The notes: generated by a model from the letters alone, not told the origin. A stretch of DNA of 14,838 nt from Polaromonas sp. (GCA_028292345.1 JAQGMN010000416.1:1-14838); one strand, 5' to 3'. Shown: positions 1 through 10,287, counted from the stretch's first letter. Numbers and translations: made by a program.

Positions 1-701
1 GTGGACTGCACGCCGTGGTCGATGCGCTCGACCTTGAGCACATCGAGCGCGGTCCAGACATACTCGGGCGGCCCTTCCTCGCCGGCATGGGCCACCAGGC
101 GAAAGCCCAGCGCGCGGCAGCGCGCAAAGACGCGGGCGAACTTTTCCGGCGGATTGCCGACCTCGCCAGAATCCAGGCCGATGCCGATGATCTTTTCGCG
201 GAAAGGCAGCGCCTGCTCCAGCGTTTCAAAGGCGTCTTCCTCGCTCAGGTGGCGCAAGAAGCACAGGATCAGCGACGCACTGACGCCCAGTTCAGCCTGC
301 GCATCGACACAGGCGCGGTGCAGGCCGTTGATGACGGTTTCCATGCTGACGCCGCGCGCCGTGTGCGTCTGCGGGTCGAAAAACAGTTCGGCATGGACGA
401 TGTTGTCCTGCGCCGCCCGGGCGAAATAGGCGCACGCCATGTCGTAGAAATCCTGCTCGTTGATCAGCACGCTGGCGCCGGCGTAATAGATGTCCAGGAA
501 ACTCTGCAGGTTGGTGAAGGCATAGGCGCTGCGCAGTTCGTCCACGCTGGCATACGGAATCTGCACGGCATTGCGCCTGGCCAGCGCAAAGATCAGTTCG
601 GGCTCCAGCGAGCCTTCGATGTGGATGTGCAGCTCGGCCTTGGGCATCTGCCTGAGCAGCGCGGGCAATCGGTCGGCGGCTACGGGTTTGACAAGGGTCA
701 T
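1..701 (-). CDS. add: Adenine/adenosine deaminase, C-terminus cut by window edge
   Basis: This is a metal-dependent amidohydrolase that removes the 6-amino group of adenine or adenosine, a cytoplasmic purine salvage/catabolism step. I read 233 codons from ATG at 701; the 3' end lies outside the window, and full family members are about 340 residues. Visible motifs are the metal-binding pair H25-x-H27 in AELHIHIEGSLEPE, FFDPQTHT near residue 110, FLRHLSEE, and VAHAGEEGPPE with H205 and the catalytic-type E208, then RIDHG close to the edge. The HIEGxLEPE and HAGEEGPPE wording matches, from memory, the adenine deaminase branch (Pseudomonas PA0148, yeast Aah1) better than classical adenosine deaminase, so adenine is the likelier substrate. 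The symbol add is used at family level only. A GGAG box sits 6 bases before the ATG. It lies just downstream of the purine ABC genes, behind a terminator, and would supply hypoxanthine to the xanthine dehydrogenase encoded divergently. Confidence 0.9.
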   Translation of the reverse strand, partial: MTLVKPVAADRLPALLRQMPKAELHIHIEGSLEPELIFALARRNAVQIPYASVDELRSAYAFTNLQSFLDIYYAGASVLINEQDFYDMACAYFARAAQDNIVHAELFFDPQTHTARGVSMETVINGLHRACVDAQAELGVSASLILCFLRHLSEEDAFETLEQALPFREKIIGIGLDSGEVGNPPEKFARVFARCRALGFRLVAHAGEEGPPEYVWTALDVLKVERIDHGVQS

Positions 702-710
702 GGCAACTCC

Positions 711-739
711 AAAAAAGAAAAGGCTGCCCGAAGGCAGCC
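711..739 (-). terminator. Intrinsic terminator after the BMP lipoprotein gene
   Basis: On the minus strand a perfect 7-bp stem GGCTGCC-TTCG-GGCAGCC (722-739) is followed directly by a T-rich run (TTTTCTTTTTT, 711-721). The loop is the extra-stable C(UUCG)G tetraloop. This is a textbook Rho-independent terminator ending the leftward ABC transporter message. Its T-tract ends only about 10 bases before the deaminase ATG and abuts that gene's GGAG box, so deaminase expression needs readthrough or a promoter hidden in this 91-bp gap. I did not find a convincing promoter there. Confidence 0.85.
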
Positions 740-755
740 CGCAAGTATCTCTGTT

Positions 756-784
756 TTGCGCCCTCCCCTTTGGGAAGGGGGCAA
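756..784. repeat. Imperfect palindrome in the BMP gene 3' untranslated region
   Basis: Two 13-base arms around a TTT loop pair at 11 of 13 positions, with outer TTGC/GCAA and inner C-rich/G-rich blocks. There is no T-tract next to it, so it is not a terminator by itself. The CCCCTTTGGG core resembles the right-hand half of the element inside xdhA (about 7421-7430), suggesting a single small member of the same palindromic repeat class. It may protect the 3' end of the mRNA, as REP-type palindromes do elsewhere. Confidence 0.55.
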
Positions 785-792
785 GCCGGGCA

Positions 793-1944
793 TCAGCCGC
801 CGGGCACCTTGCCTTCGACGCCCTTGACGTAGGTCTTCAGGCCGCCCAGGAACTTGTCGTCGGCCACCACATCCTTGCCGAGCAATTCCTTGCCGGTGTT
901 GTCCATGATCGGGCCTTTCCAGATGGCAAAGCTGCCGTCTTTCAGGCCGGCCTTGACCTCGTCGATGCGCTTTTTCGTGTCGTCGGGCACGTCGGCGGCC
1001 AGCGACACCAGGTCGATGGCGCCTTCCTTGACGCCCCACCAGGCCGAGGTGCCGCCGGCCCACTTGCCGTCCAGCGCCTCGCCCACGGCCTTCACATAGT
1101 AGGGACCCCAGTTGATCACGGCCGAGGCCAGGTGGGCCTTGGGACCGTAGGCGGTCATGTCCGAATCCCAGCCGAAGGCGCGCTTGCCCATTTTCTCGGC
1201 GGTCTGCAGCACGGCCGACGAGTCGGTGTTCTGGAACAGCACGTCGGCGCCGCCGTTGATGAGCGCGGTGGCCGCTTCGGTTTCCTTGGGCGGATTGAAC
1301 CATTCGTTGACCCAGACCACCTTGGTGGTGATTTTCGGGTTCACCGACTGCGCGCCCAGCGTGAAGCTGTTGATGTTGCGCACCACCTCGGGAATCGGCA
1401 CTGAGCCGACCACGCCCAGCGTGCCGGTCTTGCTCATCTTGCCGGCGATCACGCCGGCCATGTAGGCGCCTTCGTAGGTGCGGCTGTCATAGGTGCGCAG
1501 GTTGGGCGCTGTCTTGTAGCCGGTGGCATGCTCGAACCTGACATCCTTCAGGTCGGCGGCGACCTTGAGCATCGGCTCCATGTAGCCGAAGGTGGTGCCG
1601 AAGATCAGCTGGGCGCCCTGCCCGGCCATGTCGCGGATCACGCGCTCGGCGTCGGCCGACTCGGGAACCTTTTCGACAAAACTGGTGACGACCCTGTCGC
1701 CGAATTCCTTTTCGACCGCCTTGCGGCCGTTGTCATGCGCAAAGGTCCAGCCGCCGTCGCCCACCGGGCCGACATAGGCAAACGCGATTTTCAGCGGCGC
1801 GGCCTTGGCCGGCGCTGCGGCCGCTGGCGCCGGTGCGGGCGCGGGCGCTGCCTCCTCTTTCTTGCCGCAACCCATCAGGGCCGCCGCAGCCACCGCCGAA
1901 AGGGCCGCCAGCTTGAGCAGGGAGCGTTTTTGCAGGTCTGTCAT
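793..1944 (-). CDS. BMP-family ABC transporter substrate-binding lipoprotein
   Basis: This is the extracytoplasmic receptor of the purine nucleoside/base-type ABC importer encoded just upstream. The 383-residue protein begins with a basic n-region and hydrophobic stretch ending in the lipobox LMGC, with C26 the predicted lipidated cysteine. An Ala/Pro linker (about 30-49, EEAAPAPAPAP) follows, then a PnrA/BMP-type fold starting KIAFAYVGPVGDGGWTFAHDNG, with further family wording such as IFGTTFGYMEP, YMAGVIAGKMS and FGWDSD. Family members such as PnrA/TmpC and BmpA bind purine nucleosides. The link to purines here rests on family and context, not on ligand residues I could verify. It lies 79 bp downstream of the second permease gene, a longer gap than the overlaps within the rest of the operon. 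No strong Shine-Dalgarno is visible. An ATG five bases upstream (1949) is out of frame and closes at once. Confidence 0.93.
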   Translation of the reverse strand: MTDLQKRSLLKLAALSAVAAAALMGCGKKEEAAPAPAPAPAAAAPAKAAPLKIAFAYVGPVGDGGWTFAHDNGRKAVEKEFGDRVVTSFVEKVPESADAERVIRDMAGQGAQLIFGTTFGYMEPMLKVAADLKDVRFEHATGYKTAPNLRTYDSRTYEGAYMAGVIAGKMSKTGTLGVVGSVPIPEVVRNINSFTLGAQSVNPKITTKVVWVNEWFNPPKETEAATALINGGADVLFQNTDSSAVLQTAEKMGKRAFGWDSDMTAYGPKAHLASAVINWGPYYVKAVGEALDGKWAGGTSAWWGVKEGAIDLVSLAADVPDDTKKRIDEVKAGLKDGSFAIWKGPIMDNTGKELLGKDVVADDKFLGGLKTYVKGVEGKVPGG

Positions 1945-2023
1945 GTCATGTCGCTTTCATTCAAGGGTCAAAAAAATCGGTCGCATCCGGGTTCAACAAG
2001 CGCCATTATCGGGCGCGAAAAAC

Positions 2024-2944
2024 TCAGGCGCCAGGGTAGAAGGGCTTGCCGATGGAGGTCGGCATGTTGATGCGTATCCACAGCGGATTGCGCGAAATCA
2101 GCACCAGCACCACGATGGTCGCCAGGTAGGGCAGCATCGACAGGAATTGCGGCGGCACATCCACGCCCAGCCCCTGCAGGTGGAACTGCAGCATCGTCAC
2201 GCCGCCGAACAGGTAGGCGCCAAGCAAGACGCGCGCCGGGCGCCAGGTGGCAAAGGTCGTCAGCGCCAGGGCGATCCAGCCCTTGCCGGCGATCATGCCC
2301 TCGACCCACAGCGGCGTGTACTCCACCGACACATAGGCGCCGGCCAGCCCGCACAGCGCCCCGCCCGCCACCACGGCCGCCAGGCGGATGCGCCGCACCG
2401 GATAGCCCAGCGCATGCGCCGACTCCGGGCTCTCGCCGACCGAGCGCAGCACTAGGCCGGCGCGCGTGCGGTACAGGAACCAGATCAGCCCGGCGGTCAG
2501 CGCCATGGCGATGTAGACCATGGGATGCTGGCGGAACAGCGCCGGGCCGATGAAGGGAATGTCGGCCAGGACCGGAATCGGATAGAGCGTCTGCTCGGGC
2601 AGCTTTTCCTGCACATAGTTGATGCCGGCAAAGGCCGAGAAACCCGCGCCGAACAGCGTCAGCGCCAGCCCGGTGGCGTACTGGTTGGTGTTGAGCCAGA
2701 TCACCAAGCCGCCGAAGATGGCCGCCAGAAAGGCGCCGGCCGCCATGCCGGCGGCAAAGCCCAGCCAGGTGCTGCCGGTGTGCACCACGGTGGCAAAGCC
2801 GGCGATGGCGGCGCACAGCATCATGCCTTCGGCGCCCAGGTTGACGATGCCGGCCTTTTCATTGATCAGGAGGCCCAGCGCGGCAATGGCCAGCACGGTT
2901 CCGGCGCTCAGGGTGGAGGCCAGCAGCAAGGCGGTCGAATCCAT
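2024..2944 (-). CDS. ABC transporter permease, BMP/nucleoside-type (second permease)
   Basis: This inner-membrane permease of the branched-chain/ribose-type superfamily (BPD_transp_2) is 306 residues and almost wholly hydrophobic, with about 8-10 membrane segments. It opens MDSTALLLASTLSAGTVLA and carries the family signature LINEKAGIVNLGAEGMM near residues 27-43, plus SVGESPESAHALGYPVRRIR, the cytoplasmic coupling-loop wording contacting the ATPase. It resembles NupQ/NupC-like partners of BMP receptors. An in-frame reading could extend back to 3397, but the start at 2944 is preferred: it overlaps the stop of the upstream permease by one base (TGATG), has AGGGAG about 8 bases before it, and gives the normal family length. 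The overlap suggests translational coupling and a fixed 1:1 ratio with its partner. Confidence 0.93.
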   Translation of the reverse strand: MDSTALLLASTLSAGTVLAIAALGLLINEKAGIVNLGAEGMMLCAAIAGFATVVHTGSTWLGFAAGMAAGAFLAAIFGGLVIWLNTNQYATGLALTLFGAGFSAFAGINYVQEKLPEQTLYPIPVLADIPFIGPALFRQHPMVYIAMALTAGLIWFLYRTRAGLVLRSVGESPESAHALGYPVRRIRLAAVVAGGALCGLAGAYVSVEYTPLWVEGMIAGKGWIALALTTFATWRPARVLLGAYLFGGVTMLQFHLQGLGVDVPPQFLSMLPYLATIVVLVLISRNPLWIRINMPTSIGKPFYPGA

Positions 2945-4026
2945 CAGCGGGCTCCCTGGGCGGAAAGTGGTTGCGGCCGGGACAGCCGCAGGCGGTAGGC
3001 GATCAGGGTGTCGCAGGCCAGCAGGTTGAACAGCAGCAGCCCCTGGAACACGCCGGTGATCGACTTGGGCAGGCCCAGGCGCGACTGCGCGAGTTCGCCG
3101 CCGATGTAGAACATGCTCATCAGGATGGCGGAGAACACCACGCCCACCGGATGCAGCCGGCCGACAAAGGCCACGATGATGGCGGCAAAGCCGTAGCCCG
3201 CCGGCACATAGGGCGTGAGCTGGCCGATCGGCCCGGCCACTTCGAGCGCACCGGCCAGCCCGGACGCGCCGCCCGAGATCAGGAGCGCCACCCACAGCGC
3301 GCGGCGCGACGAGAAGCCGGCATAGCGGCTGGCGGCCGGCGCCAGGCCGCTGACCTCCTGCGCAAAGCCGGCATAGGTGCGGTACAGGTAGAGCCACAGG
3401 GCGCCCACGCCGGCCAGCGCCAGCACGATGCCGATCGTCACCCGCGAGCCGGCCATCAGCCGGGGAATCTGCGTGACCGCCTCGAAGTTCTTGGTCTGCG
3501 GAAAGTTGTAGCCGTTCGGGTCCTTCCAGGGGCCGAACACCATGTAGTTCAGGATCAGGCCGGCGACATAGACCAGCATCAGGCTGACCAGGATCTCATT
3601 GGCGTTGAAGCGGTCGCGCAAAAAGGCGGTGATGCCCGCCCAGGCCATGCCGCCCAGCACGCCCGCCAGCAGAATCGCCGGAACGATCCACGGCCCGGTG
3701 TCCTTGTCGGCCAGCAGCGCCACGCCGCCGGCGGCCAGCGCGCCGATGATGAACTGCCCCTCCGCGCCGATGTTCCAGACGTTGGAGCGAAAGCACACCG
3801 CCAGCCCGAGGGCGATGATCAGGAGCGGCGTGGCCTTGACCAGCAGCTCGCCCAGCGCATACGGCGACTTGATGGGTTCCCAGAAAAACACCTGGAGGCC
3901 CTTGACCGGGTCCTTGCCCAGTGCCAGAAAAAGGCCGATGCCGATGGCCACGGTCAGCAGCAGCGCCAGGATGGGCGAGGCATAGCTCCAGAAGGGCGAC
4001 GGCTGCGGCCGGATTTCAAGCTTCAT
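2944..4026 (-). CDS. ABC transporter permease, BMP/nucleoside-type (first permease)
   Basis: This 360-residue inner-membrane permease forms the heterodimeric channel with the following gene. It starts MKLEIRPQPSPFWSYASPILA, and multiple hydrophobic segments follow. The family signature FRSNVWNIGAEGQFIIGALAA lies near residues 79-99 and RFNANEILVSLMLVYVAG follows a cytoplasmic loop, both typical of NupP/YufP-like subunits. The ATG at 4026 overlaps the ATPase stop by four bases (ATGA), and AGGGAG stands about 7 bases before it. A longer in-frame reading to 4074 would overlap the ATPase further and adds only an Arg-rich, non-family N-terminus, so it was rejected. Tight coupling with both neighbours makes this one transport complex. 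Confidence 0.93.
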   Translation of the reverse strand: MKLEIRPQPSPFWSYASPILALLLTVAIGIGLFLALGKDPVKGLQVFFWEPIKSPYALGELLVKATPLLIIALGLAVCFRSNVWNIGAEGQFIIGALAAGGVALLADKDTGPWIVPAILLAGVLGGMAWAGITAFLRDRFNANEILVSLMLVYVAGLILNYMVFGPWKDPNGYNFPQTKNFEAVTQIPRLMAGSRVTIGIVLALAGVGALWLYLYRTYAGFAQEVSGLAPAASRYAGFSSRRALWVALLISGGASGLAGALEVAGPIGQLTPYVPAGYGFAAIIVAFVGRLHPVGVVFSAILMSMFYIGGELAQSRLGLPKSITGVFQGLLLFNLLACDTLIAYRLRLSRPQPLSAQGAR

Positions 4027-5588
4027 GCCGCGCTCCCTGCGGCGGCGGCAGGCGCCCAGAGGCCGCTCATCCACAGCCCGACTTTTTCGACCGTGGCGTC
4101 GACGCGCGGCAGCGAAGGCGACAGCTGGCCCTTGGCCATGACATACAGCCGGTCGCAGATTTCAAACAGTTCGTCGAGTTCCTCGCTGACCACCAGCACC
4201 GCGCAGCCGGCGCCGGCCAGCTTGAGCAGTTCGCCGCGAATCTGGCTGGAAGCGCCCACATCGACGCCCCAGGTCGGCTGCGAGACGATCAGCAGGGCCG
4301 GCCTGGCGTCGATCTCGCGGCCCATGATGAATTTTTGCAAATTGCCGCCCGACAGCGACTTGGCCACCGCCTGCGGCCCGCCGCACTTGACCTTGTAGCG
4401 TTCGATCGTCTGCCGTGCCTGCGCCAGCAGCCTGCCGCCGCTGATCCAGCCGCTGGACGACACCGCGTCCCGGCGCGTGAGCAGCAGGTTGCGCGCCAGC
4501 GACAGGGTCGGCACCGCGCCGCGCCCCAGCCGCTCCTCGGGAACGAAATGCAGGCCGAGCCGGCGCCGCCGCGCCGGGCTCATCCGGCCGGCACTCTGCC
4601 CTTTGACGGTGATCGCATCGCTGGCGGCGCGTGTGTCCTCGCCCGACAGCGCGTACAGCAGCTCCTTCTGGCCGTTGCCCGACACGCCGGCAATGCCGAC
4701 CACCTCGCCGGCGCGCACCTGCAGCGCCACCTGGCTCAGGTCGACGCCGAACTGGTCTTCCTTGGTCAGGTCGAGTTGCTTCACGTCGAGCACGATGTCG
4801 CCGGTCTTCACGATGCGGCGCTCCAGCGCGGGCGGCTCGGCGCCGATCATCAGGCGGCTGAGCGATGCGTTCGATTCCTCGCGCGGGTCGCATTCGCCCG
4901 CTACCCTGCCGCTGCGCAGCACGGTGCAGGCGGTGCACAGCGCGCGGATTTCATGCAGCTTGTGGCTGATGTACAGGATGCTGCAGCCCTCCAGCGCCAG
5001 CTTGCGCAGGGTGACGAACAGGTTCTCAACCGCCTGCGGCGTGAGCACCGACGTCGGTTCGTCCAGGATCAGCAGCTTCGGGTTCGTCAGCAGCGCGCGA
5101 ACGATCTCGACCCGCTGGCGCTCGCCGACGCTGAGCGTGTGCACCGGCCGCGTCGGGTCCAGCTGCAAACCATAGGCCTGCGTGGTTTCCAGAATGCGCC
5201 GCGACACGTCGGCCAGGGTCAAGTGCTTGCCCAGTCCGAGCCAGACGTTCTCGGCCACGGTCAGCGTGTCGAACAGGCTGAAATGCTGGAACACCATGCT
5301 GATGCCCAGCGCCCGCGCCTCCTGCGGATTGCGCACCGCCACGCTCTGGCCGTCGATGGCCATGCTGCCGGCGTCGGGCTTGACCGAGCCGTAGATGATC
5401 TTCATCAGCGTGGACTTGCCGGCGCCGTTTTCGCCCAGCACCGCATGGATCTGGCCGGGCAGCACGCTGAGCGCGATGTCGCTGTTGGCGACCACGCCCG
5501 GATAGCTTTTGCTGATGCCGGCAAGCTGCAGCCGGGGCGCCGCGGCCGCGCCGGAGTCTGCGAAGGGGGTGGAAGCAGTCAAGGGCAT
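4023..5588 (-). CDS. Duplicated ABC transporter ATPase, BMP/nucleoside-type
   Basis: This cytoplasmic ATPase powers the importer and contains two nucleotide-binding domains in one 521-residue chain. Domain 1 has Walker A GENGAGKST (52-60), signature SVGERQ (153-158) and Walker B LLILDEPT with D176/E177. Domain 2 has a degenerate P-loop, GVSGNGQKE (301-309), lacking the GKS/T lysine-serine pair. It keeps a good signature LSGGNLQKF from about 412 and has SQPTWGVDVGA, with Q in place of the catalytic E. This one-active, one-degenerate pattern is normal for the RbsA/NupO-type family, so it is not damage. It is the first gene of the leftward operon, with ATG at 5588 preceded by no clear Shine-Dalgarno. 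The 15-20 residue Ala/Ser/Pro-rich head before RLQLAGISKSYPG is poorly conserved in kind, so the true start could lie slightly inside. Confidence 0.93.
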   Translation of the reverse strand: MPLTASTPFADSGAAAAPRLQLAGISKSYPGVVANSDIALSVLPGQIHAVLGENGAGKSTLMKIIYGSVKPDAGSMAIDGQSVAVRNPQEARALGISMVFQHFSLFDTLTVAENVWLGLGKHLTLADVSRRILETTQAYGLQLDPTRPVHTLSVGERQRVEIVRALLTNPKLLILDEPTSVLTPQAVENLFVTLRKLALEGCSILYISHKLHEIRALCTACTVLRSGRVAGECDPREESNASLSRLMIGAEPPALERRIVKTGDIVLDVKQLDLTKEDQFGVDLSQVALQVRAGEVVGIAGVSGNGQKELLYALSGEDTRAASDAITVKGQSAGRMSPARRRRLGLHFVPEERLGRGAVPTLSLARNLLLTRRDAVSSSGWISGGRLLAQARQTIERYKVKCGGPQAVAKSLSGGNLQKFIMGREIDARPALLIVSQPTWGVDVGASSQIRGELLKLAGAGCAVLVVSEELDELFEICDRLYVMAKGQLSPSLPRVDATVEKVGLWMSGLWAPAAAAGSAA

Positions 5589-5741
5589 TCTGGTGGTCCG
5601 GATATCTGGTTTTTTTCAGGCTTTCAGCCTTTACGCGCACGCACTGCGGGCATGGTCAGCTATGTTTTCAGGAGCGCATGGGTCGCGGGAAGGTTGGGTC
5701 GGCGGCGCGGCATTTTCCTTGCTTTGCATTCTGGCTTCAGC

Positions 5742-5754
5742 GCTTGCAGCAAGC
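5742..5754. promoter_or_regulatory. Candidate operator palindrome, divergent purine region
   Basis: GCTTG-CAG-CAAGC is a perfect 5+3+5 inverted repeat roughly in the middle of the divergent region, 131 bases before xdhA and 154 bases before the ATPase start. Its symmetry suits a dimeric regulator. I do not recognise it as the site of a named purine regulator. Confidence 0.3.
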
Positions 5755-5831
5755 TTGATGCCATGCCCGGCGGCATCCTGCGCCCGGCACGCCGGACCGC
5801 CCGACCGCCGATACCTCTTTGCCCTGGCGGG

Positions 5832-5856
5832 TAATATGAAGCGCTGCAGGCAGTGC
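5832..5856 (+). promoter_or_regulatory. Candidate xdhA -10 hexamer with adjoining inverted repeat
   Basis: TAATAT at 5832-5837 matches the sigma-70 -10 consensus at 5 of 6 positions, but no good -35 lies 16-18 bases upstream, so activation by a regulator would be expected. Four bases downstream, GCGCTGC-AG-GCAGTGC (5841-5856) is an inverted repeat pairing at 6 of 7 positions. It would overlap the expected transcription start and could be an operator. The leader to the ATG would be about 40 bases. Confidence 0.35.
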
Positions 5857-5884
5857 ACGGCCCGATTGTTTTAACCTGATTCTC

Positions 5885-7821
<1,937 letters not shown>

Positions 7822-7825
<4 letters not shown>

Positions 7826-10221
7826 CCATGGACAAGGACATTTCCCTGAGCCGCGATGAAGTCGCCGACCCGGACGTGATCGACGCCAACGCCCATGCCG
7901 ACCTGATGGCCGACCCGCAGCCGGCCGCCGTCAGCCCGCCGCCGGTGCCGCAGGCGGCCGGCAGCTCGCGTTTTCACGAAAGCGCCCGTGCGCAGGTCCA
8001 GGGCGCCGCCACCTATGTGGACGACATTCCCGAGATCAAGGGCACGCTGCATGCCGCGCCGATTCTGTCCACCGTCGCCCACGGCCGGCTCCTTGGCGTC
8101 GATGCCTCGGCCGCGCTGGCGATGCCCGGCGTGCGCGATGTGATCCTGGCGCGCGACATTCCCGGCGACCCGCTGCTGGGCAATTTCTCGCACGACGAGC
8201 CGGTGTTTGCGCTGGACACCGTGCAGCACATAGGCCAGGTCATCGGCGTGGTCGTGGCCGACACGGTCATGCAGGCACGGCGCGCGGCGCGGCAGGTCAA
8301 ATGCCAGATCGACCCCCTGCCCGCCATCCTCAACGTGCATGACGCGCTGAAGGCGCAAAGCTATGTGCTGCCGCCGGTGTTCGTCAAACGCGGCGATGCC
8401 GAGGCCGCCCTCAAAACAGCGGCCCACACGCTGCACGGCACGCTCGAAGTCGGCGGCCAGGAGCATTTCTACCTCGAAGGCCAGATCGCCTACGTGGTGC
8501 CGCAGGAGCAGAACCAGTGGCTGGTCTATTCCAGCACGCAGCATCCGGGCGAGATCCAGCACTGGGTGTCGCATGCGCTGGGCATCGACAACCACGCGGT
8601 GCGCGTCGAATGCCGGCGCATGGGCGGCGGTTTCGGCGGCAAGGAAACACAGTCGGGCCACATGGCGGTCTGGGCGGCGATGGCCGCGCGCAAGCTGAAA
8701 AAACCCGTCAAGCTGCGCATGGACCGCGACGACGATTTCCTGGTCACCGGCAAGCGCCATCCGTTCGCCTACGAGTACACCGTGGGCTTTGACGACAGCG
8801 GCCGCATCACCGGCCTGAAGCTGCTGATGGCGGTGAACTGCGGCTTCAGCGCCGACCTGTCCGGCCCGGTCGCCGACCGGGCGGTGTTCCATGCCGACAA
8901 CGCCTACTTTCTGGAGGATGTCGAGATCGCGTCCTACCGCTGCAAGACCAATACCCAGAGCCACACCGCGTTCCGGGGCTTCGGCGGGCCGCAGGGAATG
9001 ATCGTGACCGAGTCCATCATGGGCGACATCGCGCGCCAGCTCGGGCTGGACCCGCTCGAAGTGCGAAGGCGCAACCTGTACGGCATCGGCGAGCGCGACG
9101 TGACGCACTACCAGATGAAGGTCGAGGACAGCATCCTGGCGCCGCTGCTATTAAAACTGCAGCAAACTTCGGGATACACAGAGCGCCAGCAGGCGATTTC
9201 GGCATGGAATGCGAAAAGCCCGGTCATCCGGCGCGGCATCGCCCTCACGCCGGTCAAGTTCGGCATCTCCTTCACCGCCACGCTGTTCAACCAGGCCGGC
9301 GCGCTGGTGCATGTCTACACCGACGGCTCGTGCCAGGTGAATCACGGCGGCACCGAAATGGGCCAGGGCCTGAACACCAAGGTCTGCCAGATCGTTGCCG
9401 ACGAACTCGGCATTGCGTTCGAGCAGGTATTGGCGACTGCCAGCGACACGAGCAAGATTCCCAACGCCTCGGCCACCGCCGCCTCGGCCGGCACCGACCT
9501 GAACGCCCGGGCCGCGCAATACGCCGCCCGCAATGTGAAGGGCAACCTGGCGCAGTTCGTCGCCGGGCTGGACGGCTGCGGCGCGGGCGCGGTGTCGTTC
9601 AGAAACGGCCAGGTCATCACGCCCAAAGGCAGCCGGGCGTTCACCGACGTCGTCAAGCTGGCCTACGCCAACCGCATCCAGCTCTGGAGCGACGGCTTTT
9701 ACCGCACGCCCAAGATCCATTACGACAAGACCACCCTGACCGGCCGGCCGTTTTACTACTTTGCCTACGGCGCAGCCTGCACCGAAGTGGCGATTGACAC
9801 GCTGACGGGCGAAAGCCGGGTGCTGAAGGTCGACATCCTGCACGACGTGGGCACCAGCATCAACCCGGCCATCGACATCGGCCAGATCGAAGGCGGCTTC
9901 GTGCAGGGCATGGGCTGGCTGACGACCGAGCAGCTGGTCTGGAACGAAGCCGGCCTGCTCAGCACCCATGCGCCGAGCACCTACAAGATTCCGACCACCG
10001 GCGACGTGCCCGCGCACTTCAAGGTGGACCTCTGGCCCGAGCCGAACCGCGAGGACAACGTGTTTGGCAGCAAGGCGGTCGGCGAGCCGCCGCTGATGCT
10101 GGCGATCAGCGTGTTCGAGGCCATGCGCGACGCGGTGGCCCGGGCGCGGCCGGGCGCGCGGGTGCAGCTGGACGCGCCGGCCACGGCGGAGAACGTGCTG
10201 CGGGCGCTGGGCGGGCGGTAG
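7822..10221 (+). CDS. xdhB: Xanthine dehydrogenase large subunit (molybdopterin-binding)
   Basis: This is the catalytic molybdenum subunit that hydroxylates hypoxanthine and xanthine. The 799-residue length is normal. Motifs in order are the N-terminal SSRFHESARAQVQGAATYVDD, GGQEHFYLEGQ with substrate-site E214, GGGFGGKE (268-275), FRGFGGPQ with R385, GTEMGQG (510-516) and VGEPP with E755, the general base that activates the Mo hydroxyl. By homology these correspond to E232, R310 and E730 in Rhodobacter XdhB, so substrate-site chemistry appears complete. ATG 7822 overlaps the xdhA stop by 4 bases. A second ATG (7828) is better spaced from the AAAGGG box at 7816-7820, so initiation may use it. 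Unlike xdhA it carries no insertion, only the short AT-rich motif at 9146. An XdhC insertion chaperone would be expected but none follows; the next gene is unrelated. Confidence 0.96.
9146..9162 (+). repeat. AT-rich 17-bp motif, copy 2 (in xdhB)
   Basis: TGCTATTAAAACTGCAG is the partner of the motif at 6708-6724, with 15 of 17 bases equal and the same reading frame. The codons CTA and TTA stand out in this strongly GC-biased gene. The encoded LLLKLQQTSGY replaces a helical stretch of similar length in relatives, so this looks like sequence conversion or chance resemblance rather than an insertion. Confidence 0.4.
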
Positions 10222-10287
10222 CGGCGGCGGCCTGCCGCAGGTTCCCACGCGGCGCCTGCGCTGATCAACCTTTTCGTAAAAATTGGC

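Larger units (their letters stand above)
5589..5884. other. Divergent control region between transporter operon and xdhAB
   Basis: These 296 bp lie between the starts of the two divergent purine blocks and contain no believable gene. They hold a perfect 13-base palindrome (5742-5754), a TAATAT hexamer (5832-5837) facing xdhA, and an imperfect inverted repeat (5841-5856) just beyond it. A short inverted repeat AGGCT-TTC-AGCCT (5618-5630) lies beside a T-run and would form a small hairpin in the leader of the ATPase message. No convincing -35/-10 pair was found for the leftward operon. Shared regulation of both blocks is an inference from the layout. Confidence 0.6.

Noticed and set aside
2000..2016. 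GCGCC...GGCGC stem between second permease and BMP lipoprotein genes
   Set aside because: It is a 5-bp stem with a 7-base loop and no adjacent T-tract in the direction of transcription, so it is not a credible terminator.
2024..3397. Longer 457-residue version of the second permease
   Set aside because: The extra N-terminus lies over the first permease gene in another frame and is not family-like. The start at 2944 has a ribosome-binding site and TGATG overlap.
5812..5833. TACC...GGTA inverted pair as a LysR-type box upstream of xdhA
   Set aside because: The 4-base arms are too short, spacing is not the usual T-N11-A, and no LysR-type gene is adjacent.
3921..5834. 637-residue reading frame on the plus strand opposite the ABC ATPase gene
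   Set aside because: It is a long antisense shadow typical of GC-rich coding DNA, rich in His/Arg/Gln and without motifs, while the minus strand encodes a clear ATPase.
10224..10238. GCGGC-GGCCT-GCCGC inverted repeat after xdhB as a terminator
   Set aside because: The stem is only 5 bp and no T-run follows; kept only as a note that xdhB has no clear terminator.
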